Made by a program: the position numbers and the translations under genes
Shown here: piece by piece, positions 1 through 8,311 of the stretch
Layout of the letters: each line of letters starts with the position of its first letter
How positions within the stretch are numbered: position 1 is the stretch's first letter
NCBI RefSeq assembly: GCF_002338065.1
Contig: NZ_DDHJ01000004.1
Span: 124,001-188,000 of the forward strand
DNA length: 64,000 nucleotides
Source: Pseudomonas sp. UBA1879
GTDB lineage: Bacteria; Pseudomonadota; Gammaproteobacteria; Pseudomonadales; Pseudomonadaceae
Direction of reading: 5' to 3'
The notes under the pieces: generated by a model
Database searches by the model: none
What the model was told of the DNA's origin: nothing
The model's input: the letters and a program-made list of their open reading frames with translations, nothing else

Positions 1-1151
1 TCAAGGAAAATGGCTTTCAGGTCGTTGGCTTGATAGGTCTTGCCTCGGGCTGTGGGGATTACCTTCAGCGACCATACCTTTCTACCGGTCGCGTTGTCAG
101 TGAACTGCGACCACGTCGCCGAAGCGATGTACCGACGCGGTACACCACTGCCTTCCCCCAGCCAGACGAACTGATCCGCCGGGTTGTAGCTGAATCGCTG
201 CTCGGGCGGTTTTTTGAAATCGATTCGCAGGACGGGCACGGCATAGCCCTCTTGATACAGCTTCAGCTGAAAGCGCCGGGCGTTGTCGACCCCGCTTTGC
301 TGCACGGTGGCTTTGCCGTTGTCGCCGCGGACGTTGAAGTTTTCCGCGCCGGCTGGCTGGTAAATGAACGCCGCAATGTAGCGCTTCATCTGGCTGCCGT
401 CGCTGTCGGGCAGGTTCTTGAGCATGAATTCGTTGAAGTATTTACGTTCGGCGAAATAGTCAGACGCTGGCGTTGTCGCTCTGGCTTCGTGTGCCGCAAT
501 CATGGCATCCCATTGCGCGGGCACCTCAGCGTTCCAGGAGCATTGGCTGGTCTGGATCGGCTGTTGGGGGCCGCCGGGATATTTCTGCCTCCATTGCTCG
601 GCGCTGTTGACGTTTTGCAGCGCGCAGGTGCCGAACGCCCATTCCTCGTTTTTGTTCCGCGTGGAAGGTTGGGCAGGCGGGGCGAAGGATGTGTCGTTGA
701 GGGGCCCGCAGCCATACCAGTTGCGATCGGGACCGGTGAGGCCGTCGAAGGTGTAGATGCAGGTCCAACCCTGATCCAATGCTGGCAGACCGCGTGCCTG
801 AGCGTCCGTGGGCGGGTTGAGGACGAAGCCGGCCGGGTGCGCCAGCACGCTGATGCTCAGGTCTTTGCGGATCCACGTCCAAGAGGTTGCGCCAGTCTGC
901 AGGGCATACGGGCTGTAGGTCCACGGGAGAAACGGTCCGTCATTGACCATCCGCAGGGTCACGCCGCTGCAATAGTAATGGCCGCGGGGCGCGTCCGTGT
1001 CAGGTTCCTTGCAATCATTCACGATGCGGTTATAGCTGTCGTTCAGACGTTGAGCGGTTGCTTGGGGGCTAGGGTCAACCACCAGGTCCAGAGCGCAGGC
1101 CGCGCTCATGGACACGATGAGTAGCGCAATGACGCAGACGATGCGGCGCAT
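1..1151 (-). CDS. Halovibrin HvnA-like secreted protein (3' end outside window)
   Basis: Reading the minus strand from the ATG at 1151 gives an open frame to the window edge (383 codons), so the C-terminus is missing. The N-terminus (MRRIVCVIALLIVSMSAACA) is a typical Sec signal peptide, so the protein should be exported. The mature part contains a YNRIVNDC segment, an SGVTLR strand, WTYSP, GFVLNP, YGCG and an NEFMLKNL segment. These line up in the same order with the second halovibrin-like protein at 44784-46094 (SRTLDDC, SGLRVRG, WDPSP, GFVLKP, AGCG, NTQTELR), so the two are paralogues. Vibrio halovibrins are secreted NAD-consuming enzymes; Pseudomonas members are named by similarity only, so activity here is inference. 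A palindrome at 1215-1236 and a -10-like CATAAT precede it. Confidence 0.72.
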   Translation of the reverse strand, partial: MRRIVCVIALLIVSMSAACALDLVVDPSPQATAQRLNDSYNRIVNDCKEPDTDAPRGHYYCSGVTLRMVNDGPFLPWTYSPYALQTGATSWTWIRKDLSISVLAHPAGFVLNPPTDAQARGLPALDQGWTCIYTFDGLTGPDRNWYGCGPLNDTSFAPPAQPSTRNKNEEWAFGTCALQNVNSAEQWRQKYPGGPQQPIQTSQCSWNAEVPAQWDAMIAAHEARATTPASDYFAERKYFNEFMLKNLPDSDGSQMKRYIAAFIYQPAGAENFNVRGDNGKATVQQSGVDNARRFQLKLYQEGYAVPVLRIDFKKPPEQRFSYNPADQFVWLGEGSGVPRRYIASATWSQFTDNATGRKVWSLKVIPTARGKTYQANDLKAIFL

Positions 1152-1189
1152 GGCTGGCCTCCCTGGCACACGATGCAAGAAGGTTCCAG

Positions 1190-1236
1190 ATTATGGGTCT
1201 GAGAAAAGGCCCGTCTACTGTCAGAAATGACAGTAG
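1190..1236 (-). promoter_or_regulatory. Putative promoter with palindromic operator of the first halovibrin-like gene
   Basis: The perfect inverted repeat CTACTGTCA-GAAA-TGACAGTAG lies at 1215-1236. Reading towards the gene, a -10-like CATAAT (1195-1190) begins 22 nt after the core CTGTCA-N4-TGACAG. The palindrome therefore sits over the expected -35 region. The same core occurs before the second halovibrin-like gene with a 21-nt spacing. The outer bases resemble a LexA box (CTGT-N8-ACAG), but the interior is not AT-alternating, so the regulator is unknown. Confidence 0.5.
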
Positions 1237-1246
1237 AGGAGCAGCG

Positions 1247-2275
1247 TCACGCTCGCGCCTGAGGCCAGCGCTCGTCCTGCCAAGCCTGTTGCTGTGCCTT
1301 ATCGTGGAAAGTCCAGGCAACGAAGCGGCTTTGCTTCTGCCCCTGTGACATCTCAACGACGCGGCTTTCAATCGCGCCCGCTTTTTTCAGCGTGCTTTGA
1401 ATCAGCGGCAGGTTGGACGCCTTGGACACCAGCGTACTGAACCACAACACTTGCGTCGGCACCTGAGCGCTTTCGCTAATCAGCTGCGTTACAAAACGCG
1501 CTTCGCCCCCTTCGCACCACAGCTCAGCGGCCTGGCCACCAAAGTTCAACACTGGCAGTTTGCGCTTCGGATCGGCTTTGCCCAGCGCCCGCCATTTGCG
1601 TTGGCTGCCGCGCAACGCTTCCTCGGCGGAGGCGTGGAAGGGCGGGTTGCAAAGGCTGATGTCGAAGCGTTCGTCGGCCTGCAACAGCCCGAGCAGGATG
1701 TGCTTGCGATTGCCCTGCTGGCGAAGGCTGATGGCTTTATTCAGCGCATTGGCCTTGACGATGGTGCTGGCCGAGGCAAGCGCGACGGTGTCGATATCCG
1801 AGCCGACGAAGTGCCAGCCATATTCGCTGTGCCCGATCAGCGAATAGATGCAGTTGGCGCCAGTGCCGACGTCCAGCGCCTTGATCGATGCGCCTCGGGG
1901 GATCGTTCCGCCAGTGTGTTCAGCCAAAAGATCAGCCAGGAAATGCAAGTAATCGGCGCGACCGGGAATGGGAGGGCAGAGGTAATCCGCCGGAATGTCC
2001 CAATGCGCAATGCCATAGAACGCCTTGAGCAGCGCGCGGTTGAAGACCCGCACGGCGGCAGGGTTGGCGAAGTCGATGCTTTCCTTACCGTAAGGGTTGG
2101 TGATGACGAATGTACCCAGCTCGGGGCTGCTCTTGATCAGTCGCGGGAAGTCGTAATGCCCCTGATGGCGATTGCGCGGGTGCAGGCTGGCCTTCTCCCG
2201 TGGTTCGGCCAGACTGGCTGACTGAGCGGGTTTGGGCTTCTTGCGGGGTGGTTTGGGGTGCTCGGAGTGGGCCAT
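1247..2275 (-). CDS. rlmF: 23S rRNA (adenine(1618)-N6)-methyltransferase RlmF
   Basis: The 342-residue product is a Rossmann-fold, SAM-dependent methyltransferase that methylates N6 of A1618 in 23S rRNA. Visible hallmarks are the family N-terminal block with LHPRNRHQGHYDF, the SAM-binding segment LDVGTGANCIYSLIG near residue 130, and the catalytic NPPF tetrad in SLCNPPFHASAEEA, typical of N6-adenine methyltransferases. The start at 2275 (MAHSEHPKPPRKK) gives a basic N-terminus as in relatives; an upstream in-frame ATG at 2389 would place coding sequence inside a REP element and was rejected. It is a stand-alone gene downstream of valS on the same strand, separated from it by the REP doublet. 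Confidence 0.9.
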   Translation of the reverse strand: MAHSEHPKPPRKKPKPAQSASLAEPREKASLHPRNRHQGHYDFPRLIKSSPELGTFVITNPYGKESIDFANPAAVRVFNRALLKAFYGIAHWDIPADYLCPPIPGRADYLHFLADLLAEHTGGTIPRGASIKALDVGTGANCIYSLIGHSEYGWHFVGSDIDTVALASASTIVKANALNKAISLRQQGNRKHILLGLLQADERFDISLCNPPFHASAEEALRGSQRKWRALGKADPKRKLPVLNFGGQAAELWCEGGEARFVTQLISESAQVPTQVLWFSTLVSKASNLPLIQSTLKKAGAIESRVVEMSQGQKQSRFVAWTFHDKAQQQAWQDERWPQARA

Positions 2276-2301
2276 TACGATTCGGTTCCGGTTGAAACGC
2301 A

Positions 2302-2402
2302 AAACCCTGAAGGCGTGAGCTTGCTCGCGATAACGGGGTGTCAGACAACAATACTGTGGCTGATACGGCGCTATCGCGAGCAAGCTCACGCCTACAGGGT
2401 TT
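2302..2402. repeat. REP doublet (GAGCTTGCTCGCGAT family)
   Basis: Inverted arms GTGAGCTTGCTCGCGATA and TATCGCGAGCAAGCTCAC, flanked by AACCCTG/CAGGGTT, enclose a variable loop. It lies between rlmF and valS. The same family recurs at 19941, 26360, 34459 and 56425. Confidence 0.8.
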
Positions 2403-2446
2403 GGAGGAGTCAGCCGGCCCGATGATCGGACTGGCTGACTCGGTTA

Positions 2447-5293
2447 TCACAAGCTGGCGATTCGTGCGTGCTGCTCGGCCAGTTTGCCCAGGGCCTGTTC
2501 GGCTTCGGTCAGCTTGGCGCGTTCCTTGGCGATGACATCAGGCGGCGCCTTGTCGACGAACGCGGCGTTCGACAGCTTGCCACTTACGCGTTGCACTTCG
2601 CTTTGCAGGCGCTGGATTTCCTTGTCCAGACGTGCAAGCTCGGCGCCCTTGTCGATCAGGCCGGCCATAGGCACCAGCACTTCCATCTCGCCAACCAGCG
2701 CGGTGGCGGACAGCGGTGCTTCGGCGCCCGCAGCCAGGACGGTGAACGACTCGAGCTTGGCGAGCTTTTTCAGCAGGTGCTCGTTCTCGTTCAAACGACG
2801 CTGATCTTCGGCACTGGCGTTTTTAAGGAACAGCTGCAGCGGCTTGCCGGGGCCGATGTTCATCTCGCCACGGATGTTACGCACGCCCAGCATCAGGCCT
2901 TTAAGCCATTCGATGTCGCCTTCGGCAGCGACGTCGATGCGCGCCTCGTTCGCCACCGGCCACGGTTGCAGCATGATGGTCTTGCCTTGCACGCCCGCCA
3001 GCGGCGCGAGGCGCTGCCAGATTTCTTCGGTGATGAACGGCATGAACGGGTGCGCCAGACGCAGTGCCACTTCCAGCACGCGAACCAGCGTACGACGGGT
3101 GCCGCGCTGACGTTCGATGGGTGCGTTCTCATCCCACAGCACCGGCTTGGACAGTTCCAGATACCAGTCGCAATACTGGTTCCAGATGAACTCGTACAAC
3201 GCTTGCGCAGCGAGGTCGAAACGGAACTGATCCAGCTGGCGGGTCACTTCGGCTTCGGTACGTTGCAGCTGCGAAATGATCCAGCGATCCGGCAGCGACA
3301 GCTCGACGTCTTCGCCGTTCTGGCCGCAGTCTTCGCCCTTGTCCAGCACGTAGCGGGCGGCGTTCCAGATCTTGTTGCAGAAGTTGCGATAGCCTTCCAC
3401 GCGGCCCATGTCGAACTTGATGTCGCGGCCGGTGGACGCCAGCGAGCAGAAGGTGAAGCGCAGGGCATCGGTGCCGTAGCTGGCGATGCCGTCGGCGAAT
3501 TCGGTGCGAGTCTGCTTCTCGATCTTCTTGGCCAGTTGCGGCTGCATCAGGCCACTGGTGCGCTTTTGCACGAGGGCTTCGAGTTCGATGCCGTCGACGA
3601 TGTCCAGCGGGTCCAGGACGTTGCCCTTGGACTTGGACATTTTCTGACCCTGACCGTCGCGCACCAGACCGTGCACGTACACGGTCTTGAACGGGATCTG
3701 GGGGGTGCCGTCTTCGTTCTTCACCAAATGCATGGTGAGCATGATCATCCGGGCGACCCAGAAGAAAATGATGTCGAAACCGGTGACCAGCACGTCGGTC
3801 GGGTGGAAGGTTTTCAGGAATTCGGTCTGCTCGGGCCAGCCCAGGGTCGAGAAGGTCCACAGACCCGAACTGAACCAAGTGTCGAGAACGTCGTTGTCCT
3901 GTTGCAGCGCCACCTCTGGACCAAGGTTGTGCTTGGCGCGCACCTCGGCTTCGTCGCGACCGACATAGACTTTGCCCGACTCGTCGTACCAGGCCGGAAT
4001 GCGATGGCCCCACCAGAGCTGGCGGCTGATGCACCAGTCCTGAATATCGCGCATCCACGAGAAGTACATGTTTTCGTATTGCTTGGGCACGAACGCGATG
4101 CGGCCATCTTCGACGGCCGCAATGGCGGGCTCGGCCAGCGGCTTGGTGGAGACGTACCATTGATCGGTCAGCCACGGCTCGATGACGGTGCCGGAGCGGT
4201 CGCCTTTCGGCACTTTCAGGGCGTGATCGTCGACGCTGACCAGCAGGCCAGCGGCGTCGAACGCGGCGACGATCTGCTTGCGTGCTTCGAAGCGGTCGAG
4301 GCCGGCGTATTCAGCCGGCAGGGCGGTGTCGATGCTGTCGTTCAGGGTGCCATCAAGATTGAACGCCTGAGCGGCGGCCAGCACGTTAGCGTTCTTGTCG
4401 AAAATGTTCAGCAGCGGCAGATTGTGGCGCTTGCCGACTTCGTAGTCGTTGAAATCGTGGGCCGGGGTGATCTTCACACAGCCGGTGCCGAATTCAGGGT
4501 CGCAGTAGTCGTCCGCGATGATCGGAATGCGACGACCTACCAGCGGCAGCTCGACGAACTTGCCGATCAGGGCCTTGTAACGCTCGTCGTTCGGGTTCAC
4601 GGCGACGGCGGCGTCACCGAGCATGGTTTCCGGGCGAGTGGTGGCGACGATCAGGTAGTCCAGACCTTCAGCGGTCTTGGCGCCGTCGGCCAGCGGGTAG
4701 CGCAGGTTCCACAGGTGGCCTTTCTCGTCATGGTTTTCCACTTCAAGGTCGGAAATCGCGGTGTGCAGCTTGGTGTCCCAGTTGACCAGTCGCTTGCCAC
4801 GATAGATCAGGCCGTCTTCATGCAGGCGCACGAAGGCTTCTTTAACGGCTTCGGACAGGCCGTCGTCCATGGTGAAGCGCTCACGGCTCCAGTCCACGGA
4901 CGATCCGAGACGGCGGATCTGACGGCTGATGTTGCCGCCGGACTGATCCTTCCACTCCCAGACTTTTTCGAGGAATTTTTCACGACCCAGATCGTGGCGA
5001 TTCTGACCCTGAGCTTCGAGCTGACGCTCGACCAGCATCTGGGTGGCGATACCGGCGTGATCGGTGCCCGGCTGCCATAGGGTGTTGCGACCCTGCATGC
5101 GGCGGAAACGGATCAGGGCGTCCATGATCGCGTTGTTGAAACCGTGGCCCATGTGCAGGCTGCCGGTGACGTTCGGCGGCGGAATCATGATGGTGTACGA
5201 GTCGCCCGCGCCTTGCGGAGCGAAATAGTTTTCGGACTCCCAGGTCTGGTACCAGGAAGTTTCGATGGCGTGCGGCTGGTAGGTCTTGTCCAT
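2447..5293 (-). CDS. valS: Valine--tRNA ligase ValS
   Basis: This 948-residue class Ia aminoacyl-tRNA synthetase charges tRNA-Val with valine in the cytoplasm. The HIGH-type signature is in PPPNVTGSLHMGHGF near residue 38-52, and the KMSKS loop is GQKMSKSKGNVLDP in the middle of the protein. The editing (CP1) domain contains TTRPETMLGDAAVAVNP. The C-terminal 70 residues (ELARLDKEIQRLQSEVQRV onward) are the tRNA-binding coiled-coil arm of bacterial ValRS. Length matches the usual 940-950. The ATG at 5293 begins MDKTYQPHAIETSWY, as in other Pseudomonas. It is followed by rlmF and preceded by the small holC-linked gene, all on the minus strand. Confidence 0.98.
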   Translation of the reverse strand: MDKTYQPHAIETSWYQTWESENYFAPQGAGDSYTIMIPPPNVTGSLHMGHGFNNAIMDALIRFRRMQGRNTLWQPGTDHAGIATQMLVERQLEAQGQNRHDLGREKFLEKVWEWKDQSGGNISRQIRRLGSSVDWSRERFTMDDGLSEAVKEAFVRLHEDGLIYRGKRLVNWDTKLHTAISDLEVENHDEKGHLWNLRYPLADGAKTAEGLDYLIVATTRPETMLGDAAVAVNPNDERYKALIGKFVELPLVGRRIPIIADDYCDPEFGTGCVKITPAHDFNDYEVGKRHNLPLLNIFDKNANVLAAAQAFNLDGTLNDSIDTALPAEYAGLDRFEARKQIVAAFDAAGLLVSVDDHALKVPKGDRSGTVIEPWLTDQWYVSTKPLAEPAIAAVEDGRIAFVPKQYENMYFSWMRDIQDWCISRQLWWGHRIPAWYDESGKVYVGRDEAEVRAKHNLGPEVALQQDNDVLDTWFSSGLWTFSTLGWPEQTEFLKTFHPTDVLVTGFDIIFFWVARMIMLTMHLVKNEDGTPQIPFKTVYVHGLVRDGQGQKMSKSKGNVLDPLDIVDGIELEALVQKRTSGLMQPQLAKKIEKQTRTEFADGIASYGTDALRFTFCSLASTGRDIKFDMGRVEGYRNFCNKIWNAARYVLDKGEDCGQNGEDVELSLPDRWIISQLQRTEAEVTRQLDQFRFDLAAQALYEFIWNQYCDWYLELSKPVLWDENAPIERQRGTRRTLVRVLEVALRLAHPFMPFITEEIWQRLAPLAGVQGKTIMLQPWPVANEARIDVAAEGDIEWLKGLMLGVRNIRGEMNIGPGKPLQLFLKNASAEDQRRLNENEHLLKKLAKLESFTVLAAGAEAPLSATALVGEMEVLVPMAGLIDKGAELARLDKEIQRLQSEVQRVSGKLSNAAFVDKAPPDVIAKERAKLTEAEQALGKLAEQHARIASL

Positions 5294-5423
5294 GCGCGGC
5301 GGGAACCTGATCTGCTTTCAGTCGGAAAAGCCGGGAAGTATAGCTTTTCAGAGCAGCTGCAAGCTACAAGTGGGGGAGTTTCAAGCGCATAAGCGAGGGT
5401 GACAGGACTGACGCCCGCATGGC

Positions 5424-5557
5424 TGTGGGAGCGTGGCTTGTCCCGCGATCGGCGACGCCATCGTCGTGAAACCGTCGAACGCAGGGTATTAGATAAACTG
5501 GATTGCATGGTTTACGACTGCTGCGCAGCCGATCGCGGGACAAGCCGCGCTCCTACA
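5424..5557. repeat. REP doublet (GAGCGTGGCTTGTCCCGCGAT family)
   Basis: TGTGGGAGCGTGGCTTGTCCC and its inverse (GGGACAAGCCGCGCTCCTACA) bracket about 90 bp of variable sequence. This occupies most of the 276-bp gap between valS and the next gene. A second member lies at 32867-33003. Confidence 0.75.
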
Positions 5558-5569
5558 AACGTCGTCCTG

Positions 5570-6013
5570 TCAGCTGTTGTACTGACTCAACAACCGCTCC
5601 AGCCGCGCTTCAAGACGACGCTTGATTTCGTTCTCGATGTGCGGAGCGAAGTCGTGGATGACGTCTTGCATGATCAATTGCGCGGCGGCGCGCAGTTCAC
5701 TGTCGAGGTGGAGCAGGTCATCCGGGCTGGGGGTGCGGGTGGGTTCAGGCGGGGGCGCGGCGGGTGTTGGCGATGCAATCGCGGCCACCGGCTCGGCAGT
5801 CAGCACCGGAATGTGTTCGGCGCTGGCCTCGTGCTCTTCGGCGGTCACGACCTTCCCGGTCACGACGTCGAACAACAGCGGAATCTGGCTTTCACTGTGG
5901 ACCGCGTCGGTCAACAGCGGTGGTTGCAGGGAATCGTCGCCGAGCAGCTCGCGGATCGACTCGAGGTCGTCCAGCAGATGCGCGGGGTCTTTCAGGTTTT
6001 TTGAAGTGTCCAT
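5570..6013 (-). CDS. Conserved hypothetical protein between holC and valS
   Basis: A 147-residue protein of unknown function occupying the position of the conserved Pseudomonas gene between holC and valS. The N-terminal 45 residues are acidic (DDLESIRELLGDD), the middle (residues 70-95) is a Pro/Ala-rich linker (TPAAPPPEPTRTPSP), and the last 50 residues form a predicted amphipathic helix with clustered Arg and Leu (EIKRRLEARLERLL). There is no signal peptide or membrane segment. The start MDTSKNLKDPAHL at 6013 was chosen because it leaves holC upstream almost abutting (holC ends at 6021). Co-transcription with holC and valS suggests, but does not show, a link to replication or translation. 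Confidence 0.75.
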   Translation of the reverse strand: MDTSKNLKDPAHLLDDLESIRELLGDDSLQPPLLTDAVHSESQIPLLFDVVTGKVVTAEEHEASAEHIPVLTAEPVAAIASPTPAAPPPEPTRTPSPDDLLHLDSELRAAAQLIMQDVIHDFAPHIENEIKRRLEARLERLLSQYNS

Positions 6014-6020
6014 CGTGTGC

Positions 6021-6449
6021 TCAAAGACGCTGCAGTCGGTGATCCTGCAGAGGATAGCCCTGTTCACGGTAGAAGCGGAAACTCTCTCGCGCCGCCAGCC
6101 GGATGGACGGTTCCTCCACCACGATCTCCGCGATGCGAGCGAAACGTTTGAAGAATTCAGGGATGCGCAGGTCCAGATTGACCAGCAAATCCTGGTGAGG
6201 GCCGGGATCGTCGCCGATGCCCAATGCGACTGGGGCGTCGTGATCATCCTCGACCGCGCCGTGGGGCACGAACGTTTCGCCCTTGAAACGCCACAGGCGG
6301 GCGTCCAGTTCCGCCCGTTGCTCGGCGTCGCTGCAATGCAGGTAGACCCGATGCCCCAGGCGCCAGGCCTTGTCCGTGAGTTTGCAGGCGAAGTCCAGGC
6401 GCGCGAGCGGGTCGGCGCTGGGCAGGATGTAAAAGTCGACTTGGGTCAT
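6021..6449 (-). CDS. holC: DNA polymerase III subunit chi HolC
   Basis: The 142-residue product matches the chi accessory subunit of the clamp loader, which binds psi and the C-terminus of single-stranded DNA-binding protein. It starts MTQVDFYILPSADPLARLDFACKL, the typical chi N-terminus in which the first strand is followed by the helix that cleans up onto the polymerase. The motif CSDAEQRAELDARLWRF and the downstream FVPHG and PV segments are also characteristic. The gene lies between pepA and the small linker gene; this pepA-holC-x-valS order is conserved in Pseudomonas. Length is normal (about 140). Confidence 0.92.
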   Translation of the reverse strand: MTQVDFYILPSADPLARLDFACKLTDKAWRLGHRVYLHCSDAEQRAELDARLWRFKGETFVPHGAVEDDHDAPVALGIGDDPGPHQDLLVNLDLRIPEFFKRFARIAEIVVEEPSIRLAARESFRFYREQGYPLQDHRLQRL

Positions 6450-6515
6450 GAACGTTCCAGAGCATGAGCCCCGCCGAGGCGTTTCGAAAAAGGCATCGGC
6501 GAGGTTCGGGGCGCG

Positions 6516-8006
6516 TTAAACGCCAGCGCGGTCGAGCAGGTATTGAGTCAGCAGTGGCACCGGACGGCCGGTGGCGCCTTTGTCCTTGCCGCCGCTCAGC
6601 CAGGCGGTGCCGGCAATATCCAAGTGCGCCCACTCGTACGATTTGGTGAAGCGCGACAGGAAGCAGGCCGCCGTGATGGTGCCGCCTTTCGGGCCGCCGA
6701 TGTTGGCGATGTCGGCGAACGGGCTGTCCAGTTGCTCCTGGTATTCGTCGAACAGCGGCAGTTGCCAGGCGCGGTCGTCAGCGCGTTTGCCGGCTTCCAG
6801 CACCTGATTGATCAGCGCGTCGCTGTTGCCCAGCAGGCCGGACGTATGGCCGCCGAGGGCCACGACGCAGGCGCCGGTCAGGGTAGCGATGTCGATCACA
6901 GCCTGTGGCTTGAAGCGTTCGGCGTAGGTCAGTGCGTCGCACAGCACCAGCCGGCCTTCGGCGTCGGTGTTGAGGATTTCGACGGTCTGGCCGCTCATGG
7001 TCTTGACGATGTCGCCCGGGCGAGTCGCATTGCCGCTCGGCATGTTCTCGGCTGCGGCGATGATGCACACCAGGTTGATCGGCAGTTGCAGTTGCAGCAC
7101 AGCGTTCAGCGTACCGAACACACTGGCGGCGCCGCACATGTCGAATTTCATTTCGTCCATGCCCAGCCCCGGCTTCAAGCTGATGCCACCGGTATCGAAA
7201 GTGATGCCTTTACCGACCAGCACATAGGGCTTTTCGCTTTTCTTGCCGTTGTTGTATTGCATGACGATCAGGCGCGGCGGTTGAGCGCTGCCTTGGCCCA
7301 CGGCAAGGAAAGAACCCATGCCCAGGTCGGCGATTTTCTTCTCGTCGAGGACTTCGACCTTCAAGCCTTTATTCGCTTTACCCAGCGCCTTGGCCTGTTC
7401 GCCCAGGTAGGTCGGGTGGCAGATGTTTGGCGGCATGTTGCCCAGATCACGAGTGACGGCCACACCGGCGGCAATCGCTTGTGCATGCTTGGCGGCGCGC
7501 TCGACATCGGCCACGGTCGCCTTGGCAGTGAGCAACGTGATTTTCTTCAAGGCGCGCGGGTCGGCTTTCTGGCTTTTGAATTTGTCGAACACGTATTCGC
7601 CATCGACCAGCGTCTCCACCAGCAGGCGGTTTTTCCCGTAAATGTCGCGGTGCTTGACGTTCAGGTGATCCAGCGCGAAGGCCGCATCGGTGCCGCCCAG
7701 GCTTTTGAGGGTGTTCAGCACGCCGCTGACGAGCTTGCGGAATTGACGGTCGCCCAGCTCGGGCTCTTTGCCAGTGCCTACCAGCAGAACGCGGTCGGCC
7801 TTGAGGTTGGGCAGGCTGTGCAGCAACAGGCTCTGGCCGACTTTGCCAGCGATGTCACCGCGTTTGAGCACGGCGCTGATGGCGCCGCCGCTCAGGGTAT
7901 CGATGCTTTGCGCGATATCGCTCAGGGTACGGCCTTCACCGACAGCGACAACCAATGTGGCGGTCTTCAAGGTTTCTGCACTGACGCTCTTAACAACCAA
8001 TTCCAT
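6516..8006 (-). CDS. pepA: Cytosol leucyl aminopeptidase PepA
   Basis: The 496-residue M17 family metallopeptidase removes N-terminal residues, preferring leucine, and forms hexamers with two metal ions per active site. The metal-binding signature NTDAEGRLVLCDAL is present near residue 345, preceded by the metal-ligand and catalytic Lys segment VGKGITFDTGGISLKP. The N-terminal 150 residues form the macro-like domain used for DNA binding in the E. coli XerA/PepA role. The start at 8006 (MELVVKSVSAETLKTATL) gives the usual length; upstream in-frame codons run into the divergent promoter region of lptF. The gene is divergent from lptFG and upstream of holC. Confidence 0.97.
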   Translation of the reverse strand: MELVVKSVSAETLKTATLVVAVGEGRTLSDIAQSIDTLSGGAISAVLKRGDIAGKVGQSLLLHSLPNLKADRVLLVGTGKEPELGDRQFRKLVSGVLNTLKSLGGTDAAFALDHLNVKHRDIYGKNRLLVETLVDGEYVFDKFKSQKADPRALKKITLLTAKATVADVERAAKHAQAIAAGVAVTRDLGNMPPNICHPTYLGEQAKALGKANKGLKVEVLDEKKIADLGMGSFLAVGQGSAQPPRLIVMQYNNGKKSEKPYVLVGKGITFDTGGISLKPGLGMDEMKFDMCGAASVFGTLNAVLQLQLPINLVCIIAAAENMPSGNATRPGDIVKTMSGQTVEILNTDAEGRLVLCDALTYAERFKPQAVIDIATLTGACVVALGGHTSGLLGNSDALINQVLEAGKRADDRAWQLPLFDEYQEQLDSPFADIANIGGPKGGTITAACFLSRFTKSYEWAHLDIAGTAWLSGGKDKGATGRPVPLLTQYLLDRAGV

Positions 8007-8311
8007 GTCGGGGTCCCCGAATAAACTGTGGGTTATCGCAAATGAATGCGCGACGCGACGGCTGCCAATGCCTTGCTGCACGGCGCTCGCGACAAAGCCC
8101 GCAGTTTGACCCCGCTGACGGACCGATGACAACCCCGTTAACTGCGCCCATGTCAGCTCGGGTTAAGGAAGTATCCGGCGCGCTCAGTGACAGACACGCC
8201 CAATCACAGGATAATGCCGCATATTTTTTCGCTGGTTCGCGGTCGCGCGTCCCATGATTGACCCATTTCCTTGTCAGGCTGTCAGAGCGTGACGACCCTG
8301 GAGTGTCTGGT
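8007..8311. promoter_or_regulatory. Divergent pepA / lptF intergenic region with a candidate sigma-70 promoter for lptFG
   Basis: In this 305-bp gap the plus strand carries GTGACA (8187-8192), a 17-bp spacer and GATAAT (8210-8215), a good sigma-70 promoter match. It is about 100 bp upstream of lptF. No clear pepA promoter could be picked by eye. Confidence 0.5.

Noticed and set aside
30..1124. Plus-strand ORF of 364 codons at the window start
   Set aside because: The minus-strand frame encodes a signal peptide and halovibrin motifs; the plus-strand product shows none.
1215..1236. LexA (SOS) box
   Set aside because: The outer TACTGT/ACAGTA fits, but the inner CAGAAATG lacks the alternating AT core; the second copy lacks the outer bases too. 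Left as an unassigned operator.
2468..5080. Long ORF (870 codons) antisense to valS
   Set aside because: It mirrors valS in the opposite strand, lacks recognisable domains, and is explained by GC-rich third positions.
8258..8311. ATG start for lptF at 8258
   Set aside because: The 18 added residues do not resemble LptF N-termini, and a ribosome binding site precedes the TTG at 8312.
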